From: Drosophila miranda | Lineage: Eukaryota > Arthropoda > Insecta > Diptera > Drosophilidae | Length of the DNA: 64,000 bases | Reading direction: 5' to 3' | Assembly (NCBI RefSeq): GCF_003369915.1 | Contig: NW_022881603.1 | Coordinates: 37,285,124-37,349,123, forward strand | Shown: positions 33,248-44,697 of the stretch, piece after piece | Position numbering within the stretch: position 1 is the first letter of the stretch | Layout: every line of letters begins with the position of its first letter | Notes under the pieces: generated by a model | Seen by the model: the letters and a program-made list of their open reading frames with translations, nothing else | The model's database searches: none | What the model was told of the DNA's origin: nothing | Translations under genes and position numbers: made by a program

Positions 33248-34913
33248 AACCTTGGCGTTTCAAACCGATTGAATGTATGTGGTTTTAACAGGAATTTAAT
33301 TTTACAAAGTAGGGCGTGTGTTCTTGCTGCTGGCAATGCTCTTGCCGTGACGTTGTTTGTTTTAGTTTTTTTAACCCCAATAAACACACGCACACACTTG
33401 TATTTATTCGGCGAATTTCGTGTGGTGTCTACTGCATTTATTAATACATATTCCAGGCTCTGTCGCAGCTGTCTAAAGACGTATTTTCTCGACACTTGAC
33501 ACACACTTGATATAGTTGAATGCTTATTTTTGCTTACTTTTATTATTCACTTTTATTTTCATACGTGCAATGGTAAACAGACACTCAGAAATATATCGAA
33601 AATACGTCACAAATTTCAAAATATGCCGAAAATATACTGACGTATTATTTGTATTCAAGCTGAATCAAATTGCTTTCGGTTGAATACTAGCTAGCAACGA
33701 CTATCAGCACTGGACACATATTTTTAACCGATAATCTAATCAATTTTATATAAAAGTGGCTAATTTTAAGTACCATCTTTATTGGCATTGTTTATAAAAT
33801 AAGGTTTCAATAAAAAATGTCAACAATTTCCACTAAGTTTATTTCTTTACATGGTAACTACCCATTTGCTACATATTAAAATGATTTTTATAAAGGGGAA
33901 TATGTGTACTTTTCAAAATTGTTGGCCCGTTCTTTTCCATATAAGCCCCATGGAAGCGCCAGTGTGAAAAACCCCCGTTATGCATATTTTTACATTCCTT
34001 TTTTTTATATTTTTGAAAACATTGAGATTTTGATAGCAAGTGATCAAGATTTCGATGATTTCCCGCATTAATAATCGATGTGGCTCTAAATTGCATTTTT
34101 ACACGACTTCTACATTGGGGCATTGGCCAAGAGGGTGAGTGCATAACCTTAATATACTGGAAAATACTATGGAAAGTATTTTTATATTTTGCAAGGTGTG
34201 TGAGCCAGACATTGTGGCAAGAAAATTAGTGTACTAAGTGACTTGGCGATAAAATATACGGTCTGAAATATGCCACATATACCCACTTAAGACCCCTCTA
34301 TTTAAACAGTCATTGTAGATACCTCCTATCCCTTCTTTTACTCACAAAAAAAAACCCACTATATCCACGATTTTCACTATTTTCGGTGCAATATTAAAAT
34401 ACCCCTTTGGCATACAATGGGCTAATCGTTCTGTGATTTGATATTATTAGCTTGCTAGGACTTTATAGCTGAACATGAAGTTTATCCGATTGATAGATTA
34501 TTTTTCTAAAATAGTAGCCAACTTTTGCTAGTCATTCTTATTGGATTTGTTTAGAATTTTCACGAGTTTTCAAAGTGAAAATTTTGAAAAATATACCGCT
34601 AAAAATTATTGTGTAAAAAAAGCACTACCTTTAAAAAAAACTGCATACAAAATACCAGATTAAATTGTTAAACAAATTCCAAGTCCCCAATCTATCAAAA
34701 AAAGTTTCCTTGCCAGGTAAAAAAGAGGTAAATATTATTATTATTAGTATTATTTTCCGCGGTCTAACTCGAGTTGTTATCCAGTTTAAAAAAAGGGGCT
34801 TAAGTGGGCTAAGTTCGTTTTTTCATCGGTATGGCACGCTGAAAAGGCGCCATTCTTAAGAAGCGTCCCTCCATTTTTTTTAAACTCCTAAATAATTACT
34901 GCTCGACGTCATA
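33248..34913 (+). promoter_or_regulatory. Upstream region of mars copy 3, truncated at a Tc1 joint
   Basis: Begins at AACCTTGGCG, which is position 176 of the left-edge flank and 63014 of the right-edge flank. The DNA upstream of that point (1-175; 62692-63013) is absent. The site occupied by the LTR element in units 1 and 2 is empty here. The rest matches 9538-11013. Confidence 0.45.
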
Positions 34914-36732
34914 ATGCAGCGCCACAGGGAATTATATAAACAGCAATCACTTGCTTTCAGCCCACGCAATTTCGATGAGCAGAAACGGGAACTCCAGAAT
35001 GCGGCGCGTGCAAAACAGCGCGAGGATCGTTTTCAAAGCAACCGCATTATTAGTGTTAGTCCAACTCCCGTCAAGCGTGCGGCACCTATACCGCCCTCAG
35101 AGGAGGCGCAGCCACGCCTTACCTATGTCGCACCTCCTAAGGAGAATCGAAAACCAGAGCTGCCTCAGCAGCAGAGGAACTCCACCCGGGACCTTTACAT
35201 AAAGCGCTTCGTGGATTGGAAGGCTGCCAGGAAGGAACAAACAAAGAACGAGCAAATTGCTCGTCGTGGTCAAAAGATGTGCACATATAAAACCGAAACA
35301 CTTACACCTGCGACAAACCCCCAGAAAGAGCAGGAGAACGCTCCGGCATTTGTGCCGCCAAAAAGGCACTCCTTATATGTTTTGTCAAAAAAAACTCAGT
35401 GTACGCAGACGGCAGCGGAGAGGAAACAGCCTTTGGCAACCCAATTGCGTACCCAGGGTCATCCATCCAGATTGCGCGCTCAGCCTGCGGCAACCATGGC
35501 AAAGCTGCAACATGCAACGTCGCGTCCTCAACCGGTCACTGTGAAGACCCAAACATCAAACATGAAACATCAAACATCAGCAAGGAATGTCCAGCCAGCC
35601 ACAGTGAAGCCTGCACCTTCACGTGCATTGCCCTTGAAGCCTACAGCAGGCCCAAAGCCCAAGGCAGCGGATTTGGTCGTTGGACCTTCTGCAAATGGGG
35701 TTGTTCATTTGCCAAATGTGAGGACGCAACCATTCGAAAAGCCGGCCGTGAGTAAGCCCACCTTAAAAATACCAGCAGTGAAACCAAAGCCCATTCAAGG
35801 AGGCGGCGGAGGGGGAGCTGCGGGAAAATTTAAGTCGACCGCAGTAGCAAAAGGGCTGGCAATAAAAAACAAGCTTGCCAGCCAATTGTCGACCAGAATG
35901 AAGGCCAAGAGCAACGTCAGCAAGTACGTAGGTCTTCAAAAGAATGTTCGAAATCGGCCGGAGCTGATGAGAGAGTTGGTTGAGGCTGGGACCACTGAAC
36001 TCCCACTGCCTCCCAATACGCCGCTGGAAGAGAAGATAAGTTTCCCTGCTCTGGCCACATTCACGCAGTGCAAGACGAACAATTGCAGTCAAGAAATGAT
36101 AGAAGCCTTGGGTGAGATTTCAAATCTGAGTCCAGGGGGTCCAATGAGCAGCCACCGAGATTCGAAAGCGAAGCGGAAATTTGACTTTTCTAGGTACTCT
36201 TTGATAAAAACGGCAGCTGAAGAGAGTTTGATCTTGGATCCATATCTGGCTAAGGGTAAGTACAACAGGAATAAAATGGAGTAAAATGTAATATTATTGG
36301 TTTCCAGATCCAGATGATAAAGAACAAGAAAATTCTACTCTGAAGGCAGCTGCGGAGCAAACCCCTCCTCGCAGGATTTCCGATGAGAAGCCCAACTACT
36401 TAAGTCCATATGTGAGCGTCTCGCGCGGTAAAGTCAACTCTCGCTGTGATCGTGAGAAGCGAAACAGCATGTATTTGCCCGGTGAGGAGTATCCTGTTGC
36501 CAATCGGCGGGCCCTCGAGTCGGTGCTCTACTTTCGCATACAGCTGGAGAAAAAGATTCGACGACTGCGAGATATCTGCAGCGAGTGGGAAGCCTATAGC
36601 AGGGAGAATGAGGCGCATCTGGTTGAGACGGGCGGCATAGATATGATCAATGTGGCCATTGGACAGACAAATTTGCTCTCTACCAAGAAATTGATGCAGT
36701 TCAGCGGTCTGATTGACCGTTGCGAGGCGTGA
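34914..36732 (+). CDS. mars: Mars-like spindle protein, copy 3, C-terminally truncated
   Basis: join(34914..36255, 36308..36732), 588 residues. Exon 1 is of the copy 1/2 type (no 5-bp duplication; K-Q-K-R-E-L and R-N-S-T-R). Exon 2 is closer to copies 4-6 (D-I-C-S-E-W instead of D-M-C-S-E-W). It has private changes (E-K-K-I-R-R for E-N-E-I-R-R; S-P-G-G-P for S-P-V-G-P). It ends at the same TGA as copies 1, 2 and 4. The GKAP domain is therefore incomplete, although the DNA for its core follows intact. Confidence 0.75.
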
Positions 36733-37525
36733 GCTACGGGCAAGAACCATCGACCCTACGATGGCAGCGAGGAGACGAAACTCGTCCAGGCAGAGGATCT
36801 GGAAGGGTGGTGGGACATGCTGCGACTCCAGAGTGAGAATGTTGACAAGCGCTTTGATAACTTGAAGCGATGGAAAAAGAACAATTGGCAGGACCCCGAT
36901 GCAGTTGAGGAATCGAAAATACCAGCCAAGCCTGTGGCCAAACCAAAGTCTAAGCTGGGCAACAATTTAAACGCTAAGCCCAAGGTCAAGGCCAGCAGTA
37001 ACTTGATGCAATTACTCCGCAAGGCCCATGCTGAAATGAAAAAGGCTAAGGCGGATGTGGTATCAGCGGACGATGCCTCGCAAACTCCATCTCGCAGCAG
37101 CACTCAGCGTGTGATCGTAGTACGCGACCGTCGGTCCTTCTCTCCTGCTCGCACCGTCCTGCGCATGTCTGTAGGCGAGAGCCGTCCTTCCAATGGTGGC
37201 AACGCTCTGCTCAAGTCTGCTATATTGGCCGCAGCCGAACAAAACGCTCTTAATCATACCCCCCCCCCCTCCCAATAAGGGACGCCAGTCGATTCTGAAA
37301 AAACCAGGGACCAGCAAGCGTGAAAGTCGTGGAGTTATTTTCAGTACAAAGAAAAATGTACGGCACTTCAAATTCACCTACGAAGAAGGCACTATTAGCG
37401 ATGATGAGCCCTTTGGCGGCGATAAGCTAGAGGATTGCGAGGAGGACATGTCGATCGAAGCTTCAGGGGAAACACGTTCCGTAGACCAGGGCCCAGCAGA
37501 AAATGAGCCGCAATCCGCGTCTTAG
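36733..37525 (+). pseudogene. mars: Remnant of mars copy 3 C-terminal coding region
   Basis: After the TGA the GKAP core is present (D-L-E-G-W-W-D-M-L-R-L-Q, about 36796-36831), without the 62-bp deletion of copies 1 and 2. The C run is the longest of the array (11 C, 37259-37269) and shifts the frame, stopping at 37278. Old stop TAG 37523-37525. Confidence 0.8.
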
Positions 37526-37678
37526 GCCATCCACCGAGCTTATGTAGTTTATCTATCATTTATTATTTAAAGTTACGTTTTTATTTATATGTATAGTATT
37601 ATTTAATTCTGAAAACTATGTTTCAATTTCAAAGCCTTGTTTTATATTTTTTTTTTAATTAAGTACATCAATCAATCA

Positions 37679-37684
37679 AATAAA
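37679..37684 (+). promoter_or_regulatory. Poly(A) signal AATAAA, mars copy 3
   Basis: Same context as in copies 1 and 2, ten bases before the foldback tip. Confidence 0.65.
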
Positions 37685-37693
37685 GGAAAAAAA

Positions 37694-39694
37694 CGAGGGG
37701 GAACGTTGTGAGTTGCTGCGGACACCGCAACTCTACAGTTATACCCGATACTAAGTCAGTATGGCTCTCCTCCGGCAGACGCCGCTAATATTAAACGACA
37801 CGACAAAGAGTGCGTGCGAGAGAGACAAAATCAGTCTGAGCGTGACGTCGGGCGCTGCGTAGCCACCGCAAATTGATTTTTTCCTATTGGCTATAAAAAT
37901 GATCTGATCTGATCCAGATTCAGCAATCTGATAGATATGGTCATTATCTATGATTCTGCGTTTTTAGTTTTCTCGAATGTTCAATATTGTGGATGCAACA
38001 GATTTTCGTCCTTTGTGTGGGCGGAAGGGGGTGGGGTGAAATTTTGAGATACACGTTTTATAGTAAGATCTAACAGGAGTGCGGATACCAAATTTGGTTA
38101 CTCTAGCCTTAATAGTCTCAGATTTTTGAATATCTCCAGATTTTCGTCCTTTGCGGGGGCGGAAGGGGGTGTGGCGAAATTTTGAAACAAACTCGTCTCG
38201 GTCCGATATATTAGGAGTGTGGATACCAAATTTGGTTGCTCTAGCTTTTGTAGTCTCTGAGATCTAGGCGCTAATGTTTTACTCTAAGCAAAGCCGCCTA
38301 TGCTACGGGTGTGTTAGAGAGAGACAGGGCGAGAAAAAATGAAATTTTCTTGATGCTGGCTATAATAATAATACGATCCAATTCAGATTCCGCAGTCTTA
38401 AGGATATGGTCATTCTCTACAATTCTACGTTCTTGGTTTTCTCATATCTTTAAAATTGTGGATGCCACAGATTTTCGTCCTTTGTGGGGTATTGTTGTTG
38501 CTCCGTGCGTAATGAATAGCGCGTAGTTTTGTGTTTGTCGCCTTTTATTTAGTCACTTGCTCTGTTTATACCTGATACTCAAAATGAGTATTGGGGTATA
38601 TTAGATTTGTGGTAAAAGTGGATGTGTGTAACGTCCAGAAGGAATCGTTTCCGACCCCATAAAGTATATATATTCTTGATCAGCATCAATAGCCGAGTCG
38701 ATTGAGCCATGTCTGTCTGTCCGTCCGTCCGTCTGTCCGTATGTCCGTCTGTCCGTCCGTCCGTCTGTCCGTCCCCTTCAGCGCATAGTGCTCAAAGACT
38801 ATAAGAGCTAGAGCAACAATGTTTTGGATCCAGACTTCTGTGATATGTCACTGCTACAAAAATATTTCAAATCTTCGCCCCGCCCACTTCCGCCCCCACA
38901 AAAGACGAAAATCTGTGGCATCCACATTTTTAAAGATACGATAAAACCAAAAACGCAGAATCGTAGAGGATGACTATATGTTATAGAGTGTAAAATCTCA
39001 ACCAATTCGTATAATTATTATAGCCAGAATCAAGAAAACAATTTCATTCTTTCTCGCTCTGTCTCTCTCTAACACACAGGTTTCATGGTCGGTTTTGCCA
39101 ATTGCAAAATATGAGTTCAAGGATCTCAGAACCTATAAGAGCCAGAGCAACCAAATTTGGTATCCACACTCCTGTGATATCGGACCTTGACCGTTTCGTG
39201 TCCAAATTTCGCCACACCCCCTTCCGCCCCCGCAAAGGACGAAAATCTGGGGCATCCACAAATCTCAGAGACTATTATGGCTAGAGTAACCAAATTTTGT
39301 ATCCACACTTCTGTTAGATCTCACTATAAAACGTATATCTCAGAATTTCGCCCCACACCCTTCCGCCCCCACAAAGGACGAAAATCTGTTGCATCCACAA
39401 TATTGCACATTCGAGAAAACTAAAAACGCAGAATCATAGATAATGACCATATCTATCAAATTGCTGAATCAAGATCAGATTGGATCATTTTTGTAGCCAA
39501 AAGCAAGAAATCAAATTGCAATGGCTACGCAGCGCCCGACGTCACGCTCAGACTGATTTTCTGTCTCTCTCGCACGCATTCTTTGTCGTTTCGTTTAATA
39601 TTAGCGGCGTCTGCCGGAGGAGAGCCATATTGACTTAGTATCGGGTATAACTGTAGAGTTGCGGTGTCCGCAGCAACTCACAACGTTCCCCCTC
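37694..39694. mobile_element. Foldback-type element with DINE-1-like core (copy C)
   Basis: Complete 2001-bp element like 13730-15731, but here its right tip joins the native spacer (39695-39843). This gives the best view of the intact insertion. The flanks are A-rich on the left and T-rich on the right; no clear target duplication. Confidence 0.78.
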
Positions 39695-39843
39695 GTTTTT
39701 TGTGTTGTTTTATCAGCCTTGAATGCACCACACTCACACACGCGCACAGCATACATACATATGTATGAGGGTTTCTATCGTATTTTCCAGCTCTGTTGAG
39801 ATTAAAATAGTGCTCTTATTACTTTGATTTCCATTTTATTATA

Positions 39844-40250
39844 CAGTCAAGGAAAAAAGTCAACATACAGCACCGATTTTTCAATATTTCGGGTTTTCGC
39901 AATGAAAATTAAAAAAGTTGGTATGCCATTATTTAGGACACTTAAAGTTATTATTATTTCAGAAAAAAAAACTTAAACAAAAATTATGTATACTTAAGTT
40001 ACAAAGAAAAAACATAAAATGTTCACGGAAAAAAGTGTACATACAGCCTCTATGCTTTTGTATTATAGTCTCAAAGTAATCTTAATATTAATACTTTTTA
40101 TACTTTTAATATTTGGTTGGTCCACCATTGGCATCTATTACAGCCTGTAGTCGTCGGGGCATCGATGCCACCAAATTTTCGGTTGTTGTGGGCGGAACTT
40201 CGGCCCAAGCTCGAATGAGGGCGGTTTTGAGGCTTTCCCGACTGCTGATG
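39844..40250 (-). mobile_element. Tc1-type transposon end fragment
   Basis: Same 407-bp fragment and same joint to mars upstream DNA (CTGATG/AACCTTGG) as 32841-33247. Confidence 0.85.
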
Positions 40251-41916
40251 AACCTTGGCGTTTCAAACCGATTGAATGTATGTGGTTTTAACAGGAATTT
40301 AATTTTACAAAGTAGGGCGTGTGTTCTTGCTGCTGGCAATGCTCTTGCCGTGACGTTGTTTGTTTTAGTTTTTTTAACCCCAATAAACACACGCACACAC
40401 TTGTATTTATTCGGCGAATTTCGTGTGGTGTCTACTGCATTTATTAATACATATTCCAGGCTCTGTCGCAGCTGTCTAAAGACGTATTTTCTCGACACTT
40501 GACACACACTTGATATAGTTGAATGCTTATTTTTGCTTACTTTTATTATTCACTTTTATTTTCATACGTGCAATGGTAAACAGACACTCAGAAATATATC
40601 GAAAATACGTCACAAATTTCAAAATATGCCGAAAATATACTGACGTATTATTTGTATTCAAGCTGAATCAAATTGCTTTCGGTTGAATACTAGCTAGCAA
40701 CGACTATCAGCACTGGACACATATTTTTAACCGATAATCTAATCAATTTTATATAAAAGTGGCTAATTTTAAGTACCATCTTTATTGGCATTGTTTATAA
40801 AATAAGGTTTCAATAAAAAATGTCAACAATTTCCACTAAGTTTATTTCTTTACATGGTAACTACCCATTTGCTACATATTAAAATGATTTTTATAAAGGG
40901 GAATATGTGTACTTTTCAAAATTGTTGGCCCGTTCTTTTCCATATAAGCCCCATGGAAGCGCCAGTGTGAAAAACCCCCGTTATGCATATTTTTACATTC
41001 CTTTTTTTTATATTTTTGAAAACATTGAGATTTTGATAGCAAGTGATCAAGATTTCGATGATTTCCCGCATTAATAATCGATGTGGCTCTAAATTGCATT
41101 TTTACACGACTTCTACATTGGGGCATTGGCCAAGAGGGTGAGTGCATAACCTTAATATACTGGAAAATACTATGGAAAGTATTTTTATATTTTGCAAGGT
41201 GTGTGAGCCAGACATTGTGGCAAGAAAATTAGTGTACTAAGTGACTTGGCGATAAAATATACGGTCTGAAATATGCCACATATACCCACTTAAGACCCCT
41301 CTATTTAAACAGTCATTGTAGATACCTCCTATCCCTTCTTTTACTCACAAAAAAAAACCCACTATATCCACGATTTTCACTATTTTCGGTGCAATATTAA
41401 AATACCCCTTTGGCATACAATGGGCTAATCGTTCTGTGATTTGATATTATTAGCTTGCTAGGACTTTATAGCTGAACATGAAGTTTATCCGATTGATAGA
41501 TTATTTTTCTAAAATAGTAGCCAACTTTTGCTAGTCATTCTTATTGGATTTGTTTAGAATTTTCACGAGTTTTCAAAGTGAAAATTTTGAAAAATATACC
41601 GCTAAAAATTATTGTGTAAAAAAAGCACTACCTTTAAAAAAAACTGCATACAAAATACCAGATTAAATTGTTAAACAAATTCCAAGTCCCCAATCTATCA
41701 AAAAAAGTTTCCTTGCCAGGTAAAAAAGAGGTAAATATTATTATTATTAGTATTATTTTCCGCGGTCTAACTCGAGTTGTTATCCAGTTTAAAAAAAGGG
41801 GCTTAAGTGGGCTAAGTTCGTTTTTTCATCGGTATGGCACGCTGAAAAGGCGCCATTCTTAAGAAGCGTCCCTCCATTTTTTTTAAACTCCTAAATAATT
41901 ACTGCTCGACGTCATA
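40251..41916 (+). promoter_or_regulatory. Upstream region of mars copy 4, truncated at a Tc1 joint
   Basis: Essentially identical to 33248-34913, showing that units 3 and 4 are very recent duplicates in this part. Confidence 0.45.
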
Positions 41917-44529
41917 ATGCAGCGCCACAGGGAATTATATAAACAGCAATCACTTGCTTTCAGCCCACGCAATTTCGATGAGCAGAACCGGGAACTCCAG
42001 AATGCGGCGCGTGGAAAACAGCGCGAGGATCGTTTTCAAAGCAACCGCATTATTAGTGTTAGTCCAACTCCCGTCAAGCGTGCGGCACCTATACCGCCCT
42101 CAGAGGAGGCGCAGCCACGCCTTACCTATGTCGCTCCTCCTAAGGAGAATCGAAAACCAGAGCTGCCTCAGCAGCAGAGGAACCCCACCCGGGACCTTTA
42201 CATAAAGCGCTTCGTGGATTGGAAGGCTGCCAGGAAGGAACAAACAAAGAACGAGCAAATTGCTCGTCGTGGTCAAAAGATGTGCACATATAAAACCGAA
42301 ACACTTACACCTGCGACAAACCCCCAGAAAGAGCAGGAGAACGCTCCGGCATTTGTGCCGCCAAAAAGGCACTCCTTATATGTTTTGTCAAAAAAAACTC
42401 AGTGTACGCAGACGGCAGCGGAGAGGAAACAGCCTTTGGCAACCCAATTGCGTACCCAGGGTCATCCATCCAGATTGCGCGCTCAGCCTGCGGCAACCAT
42501 GGCAAAGCTGCAACATGCAACGTCGCGTCCTCAACCGGTCACTGTGAAGACCCAAACATCAAACATGAAACATCAAACATCAGCAAGGAATGTCCAGCCA
42601 GCCACAGTGAAGCCTGCACCTTCACGTGCATTGCCCTTGAAGCCTACAGCAGGCCCAAAGCCCAAGGCAGCGGATTTGGTCGTTGGACCTTCTGCAAATG
42701 GGGTTGTTCATTTGCCAAATGTGAGGACGCAACCATTCGAAAAGCCGGCCGTGAGTAAGCCCACCTTAAAAATACCAGCAGTGAAACCAAAGCCCATTCA
42801 AGGAGGCGGCGGAGGGGGAGCTGCGGGAAAATTTAAGTCGACCGCAGTAGCAAAAGGGCCGGCAATAAAAAACAAGCTTGCCAGCCAATTGTCGACCAGA
42901 ATGAAGGCCAAGAGCAACGTCAGCAAGTACGTAGGTCTTCAAAAGAATGTTCGAAATCGGCCGGAGCTGATGAGAGAGTTGGTTGGGGCTGGGACCACTG
43001 AACTCCCACTGCCTCCCAATACGCCGCTGGAAGAGAAGAGAAGATAAGTTTCCCTGCTCTGGCCACATTCACCCAGTGCAAGACGAACAATTGCAGTCAA
43101 GAAATGATAGAAGCCTTGGGTGAGATTTCAAATCTGAGTCCAGTGGGTCCAATGAGCAGCCACCGAGATTCGAAAGCGAAGCGGAAATTTGACTTTTCTA
43201 GGTACTCTGTGATAAAAACGGCAGCTGAAGAGAGTTTGATCTTGGATCCATATCTGGCTAAGGGTAAGTACAACAGGAATAAAATGGAGTAAAATGTAAT
43301 ATTATTGGTTTCCAGATCCAGATGATAAAGAACAAGAAAATTCTACTCTGAAGGCAGCTGCGGAGCAAACCCCTCCTCGCAGGATTTCCGATGAGAAGCC
43401 CAACTACTTAAGTCCATATGTGAGCGTCTCGCGCGGTAAAGTCAACTCTCGCTGTGATCGTGAGAAGCGAAACAGCATGTATTTGCCCGGTGAGGAGTAT
43501 CCTGTTGCCAATCGGCGGGCCCTCGAGTCGGTGCTCTACTTTCGCATACAGCTGGAGAATGAGATTCGACGACTGCGAGATATCTGCAGCGAGTGGGAAG
43601 CCTATAGCAGGGAGAATGAGGCGCATCTGGTTGAGACGGGCGGCATAGATATGATCAGTGTGGCCATTGGACAGACAAATTTGCTCTCTACCAAGAAATT
43701 GATGCAGTTCAGCGGTCTGATTGACCGTTGCGGGGCGTGAGCTACGGGCAAGAACCATCGACCCTACGATGGCAGCGAGGAGACGAAACTCGTCCAGGCA
43801 GAGGATCTGGAAAGGTGGTGGGACATGCTGCGACTCCAGAGTGAGAATGTTGACAAGCGCTTTGATAACTTGAAGCGATGGAAAAAGAACAATTGGCAGG
43901 ACCCCGATGCAATTGAGGAATCGAAAATACCAGCCAAGCCTGTGGCCAAACCAAAGTCTAAGCTGGGCAACAATTTAAACGCTAAGCCCAAGGTCAAGGC
44001 CAGCAGTAACTTGATGCAATTACTCCGCAAGGCCCATGCTGAAATGAAAAAGGCTAAGGCGGATGTGGTATCAGCGGACGATGCCCCGCAAACTCCATCT
44101 CGCAGCAGCACTCAGCGTGTGATCGTAGTACGCGACCGTCGGTCCTTCTCTCCTGCTCGCACCGTCCTGCGCATGTCTGTAGGCGAGAGCCGTTCTTCCA
44201 ATGGTGGCAACACTCTGCTCAACTCTGCTATATTGGCCGCAGCCGAACAAAACGCTCTTAATCATCCCCCCCCTCCCAATAAGGGACGCCAGTCGATTCT
44301 GAAAAAACCAGGGACCAGCAAGCGTGAAAGTCGTGGAGTTATTTTCAGTACAAAGAAAAATGTACGGCACTTCAAATTCACCTACGAAGAAGGCACTATT
44401 AGCGATGATGAGCCCTTTGGCGGGGATAAGCTAGAGGATTGCGAGGAGCACATGTCGATCGAAGCTTCAGGGGAAACACGTTCCGTAGACCAGGGCCCAG
44501 CAGAAAATGAGCCGCAATCCGCGTCTTAG
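41917..44529 (+). pseudogene. mars: Mars-like gene, copy 4, frameshifted in exon 1
   Basis: Start 41917. Exon 1 (41917-43263) has an extra GAGAA near 43035, so translation ends at residue 376 (E-E-K-R-R stop at 43045-43047). Intron 43264-43315 is intact. Exon 2 carries the TGA at 43738-43740 shared with copies 1-3. Beyond it the GKAP core and C-terminal tail are fully open to TAG 44527-44529, because the C run (8 C, replacing AC7) is in frame. It bridges the two groups: exon 1 like copies 5/6, TGA like copies 1-3. The 376-residue N-terminal product would contain only the basic region. Confidence 0.8.
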
Positions 44530-44682
44530 GCCATCCACCGAGTTTATGTAGTTTATCTATCATTTATTATTTAAAGTTACGTTTTTGTTTATATGTATAG
44601 TATTATTTAATTCTGAAAATTATGTTTCAATTTCAAAGCCTTGTTTTATATTTTTTTTTAAATTAAGTACATCAATCAATCA

Positions 44683-44688
44683 AATAAA
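44683..44688 (+). promoter_or_regulatory. Poly(A) signal AATAAA, mars copy 4
   Basis: AATAAA in the 3' flank, ten bases before the foldback tip at 44698. Confidence 0.65.
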
Positions 44689-44697
44689 GGAAAAAAA

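Noticed and set aside
33110..33499. 129-codon and 133-codon overlapping frames across the Tc1/mars-flank joint (also 40113, 50008 and 57065)
   Set aside because: They are chimeras of transposase antisense (or sense) with mars upstream DNA. Their openness on both strands is chance carried by duplication.
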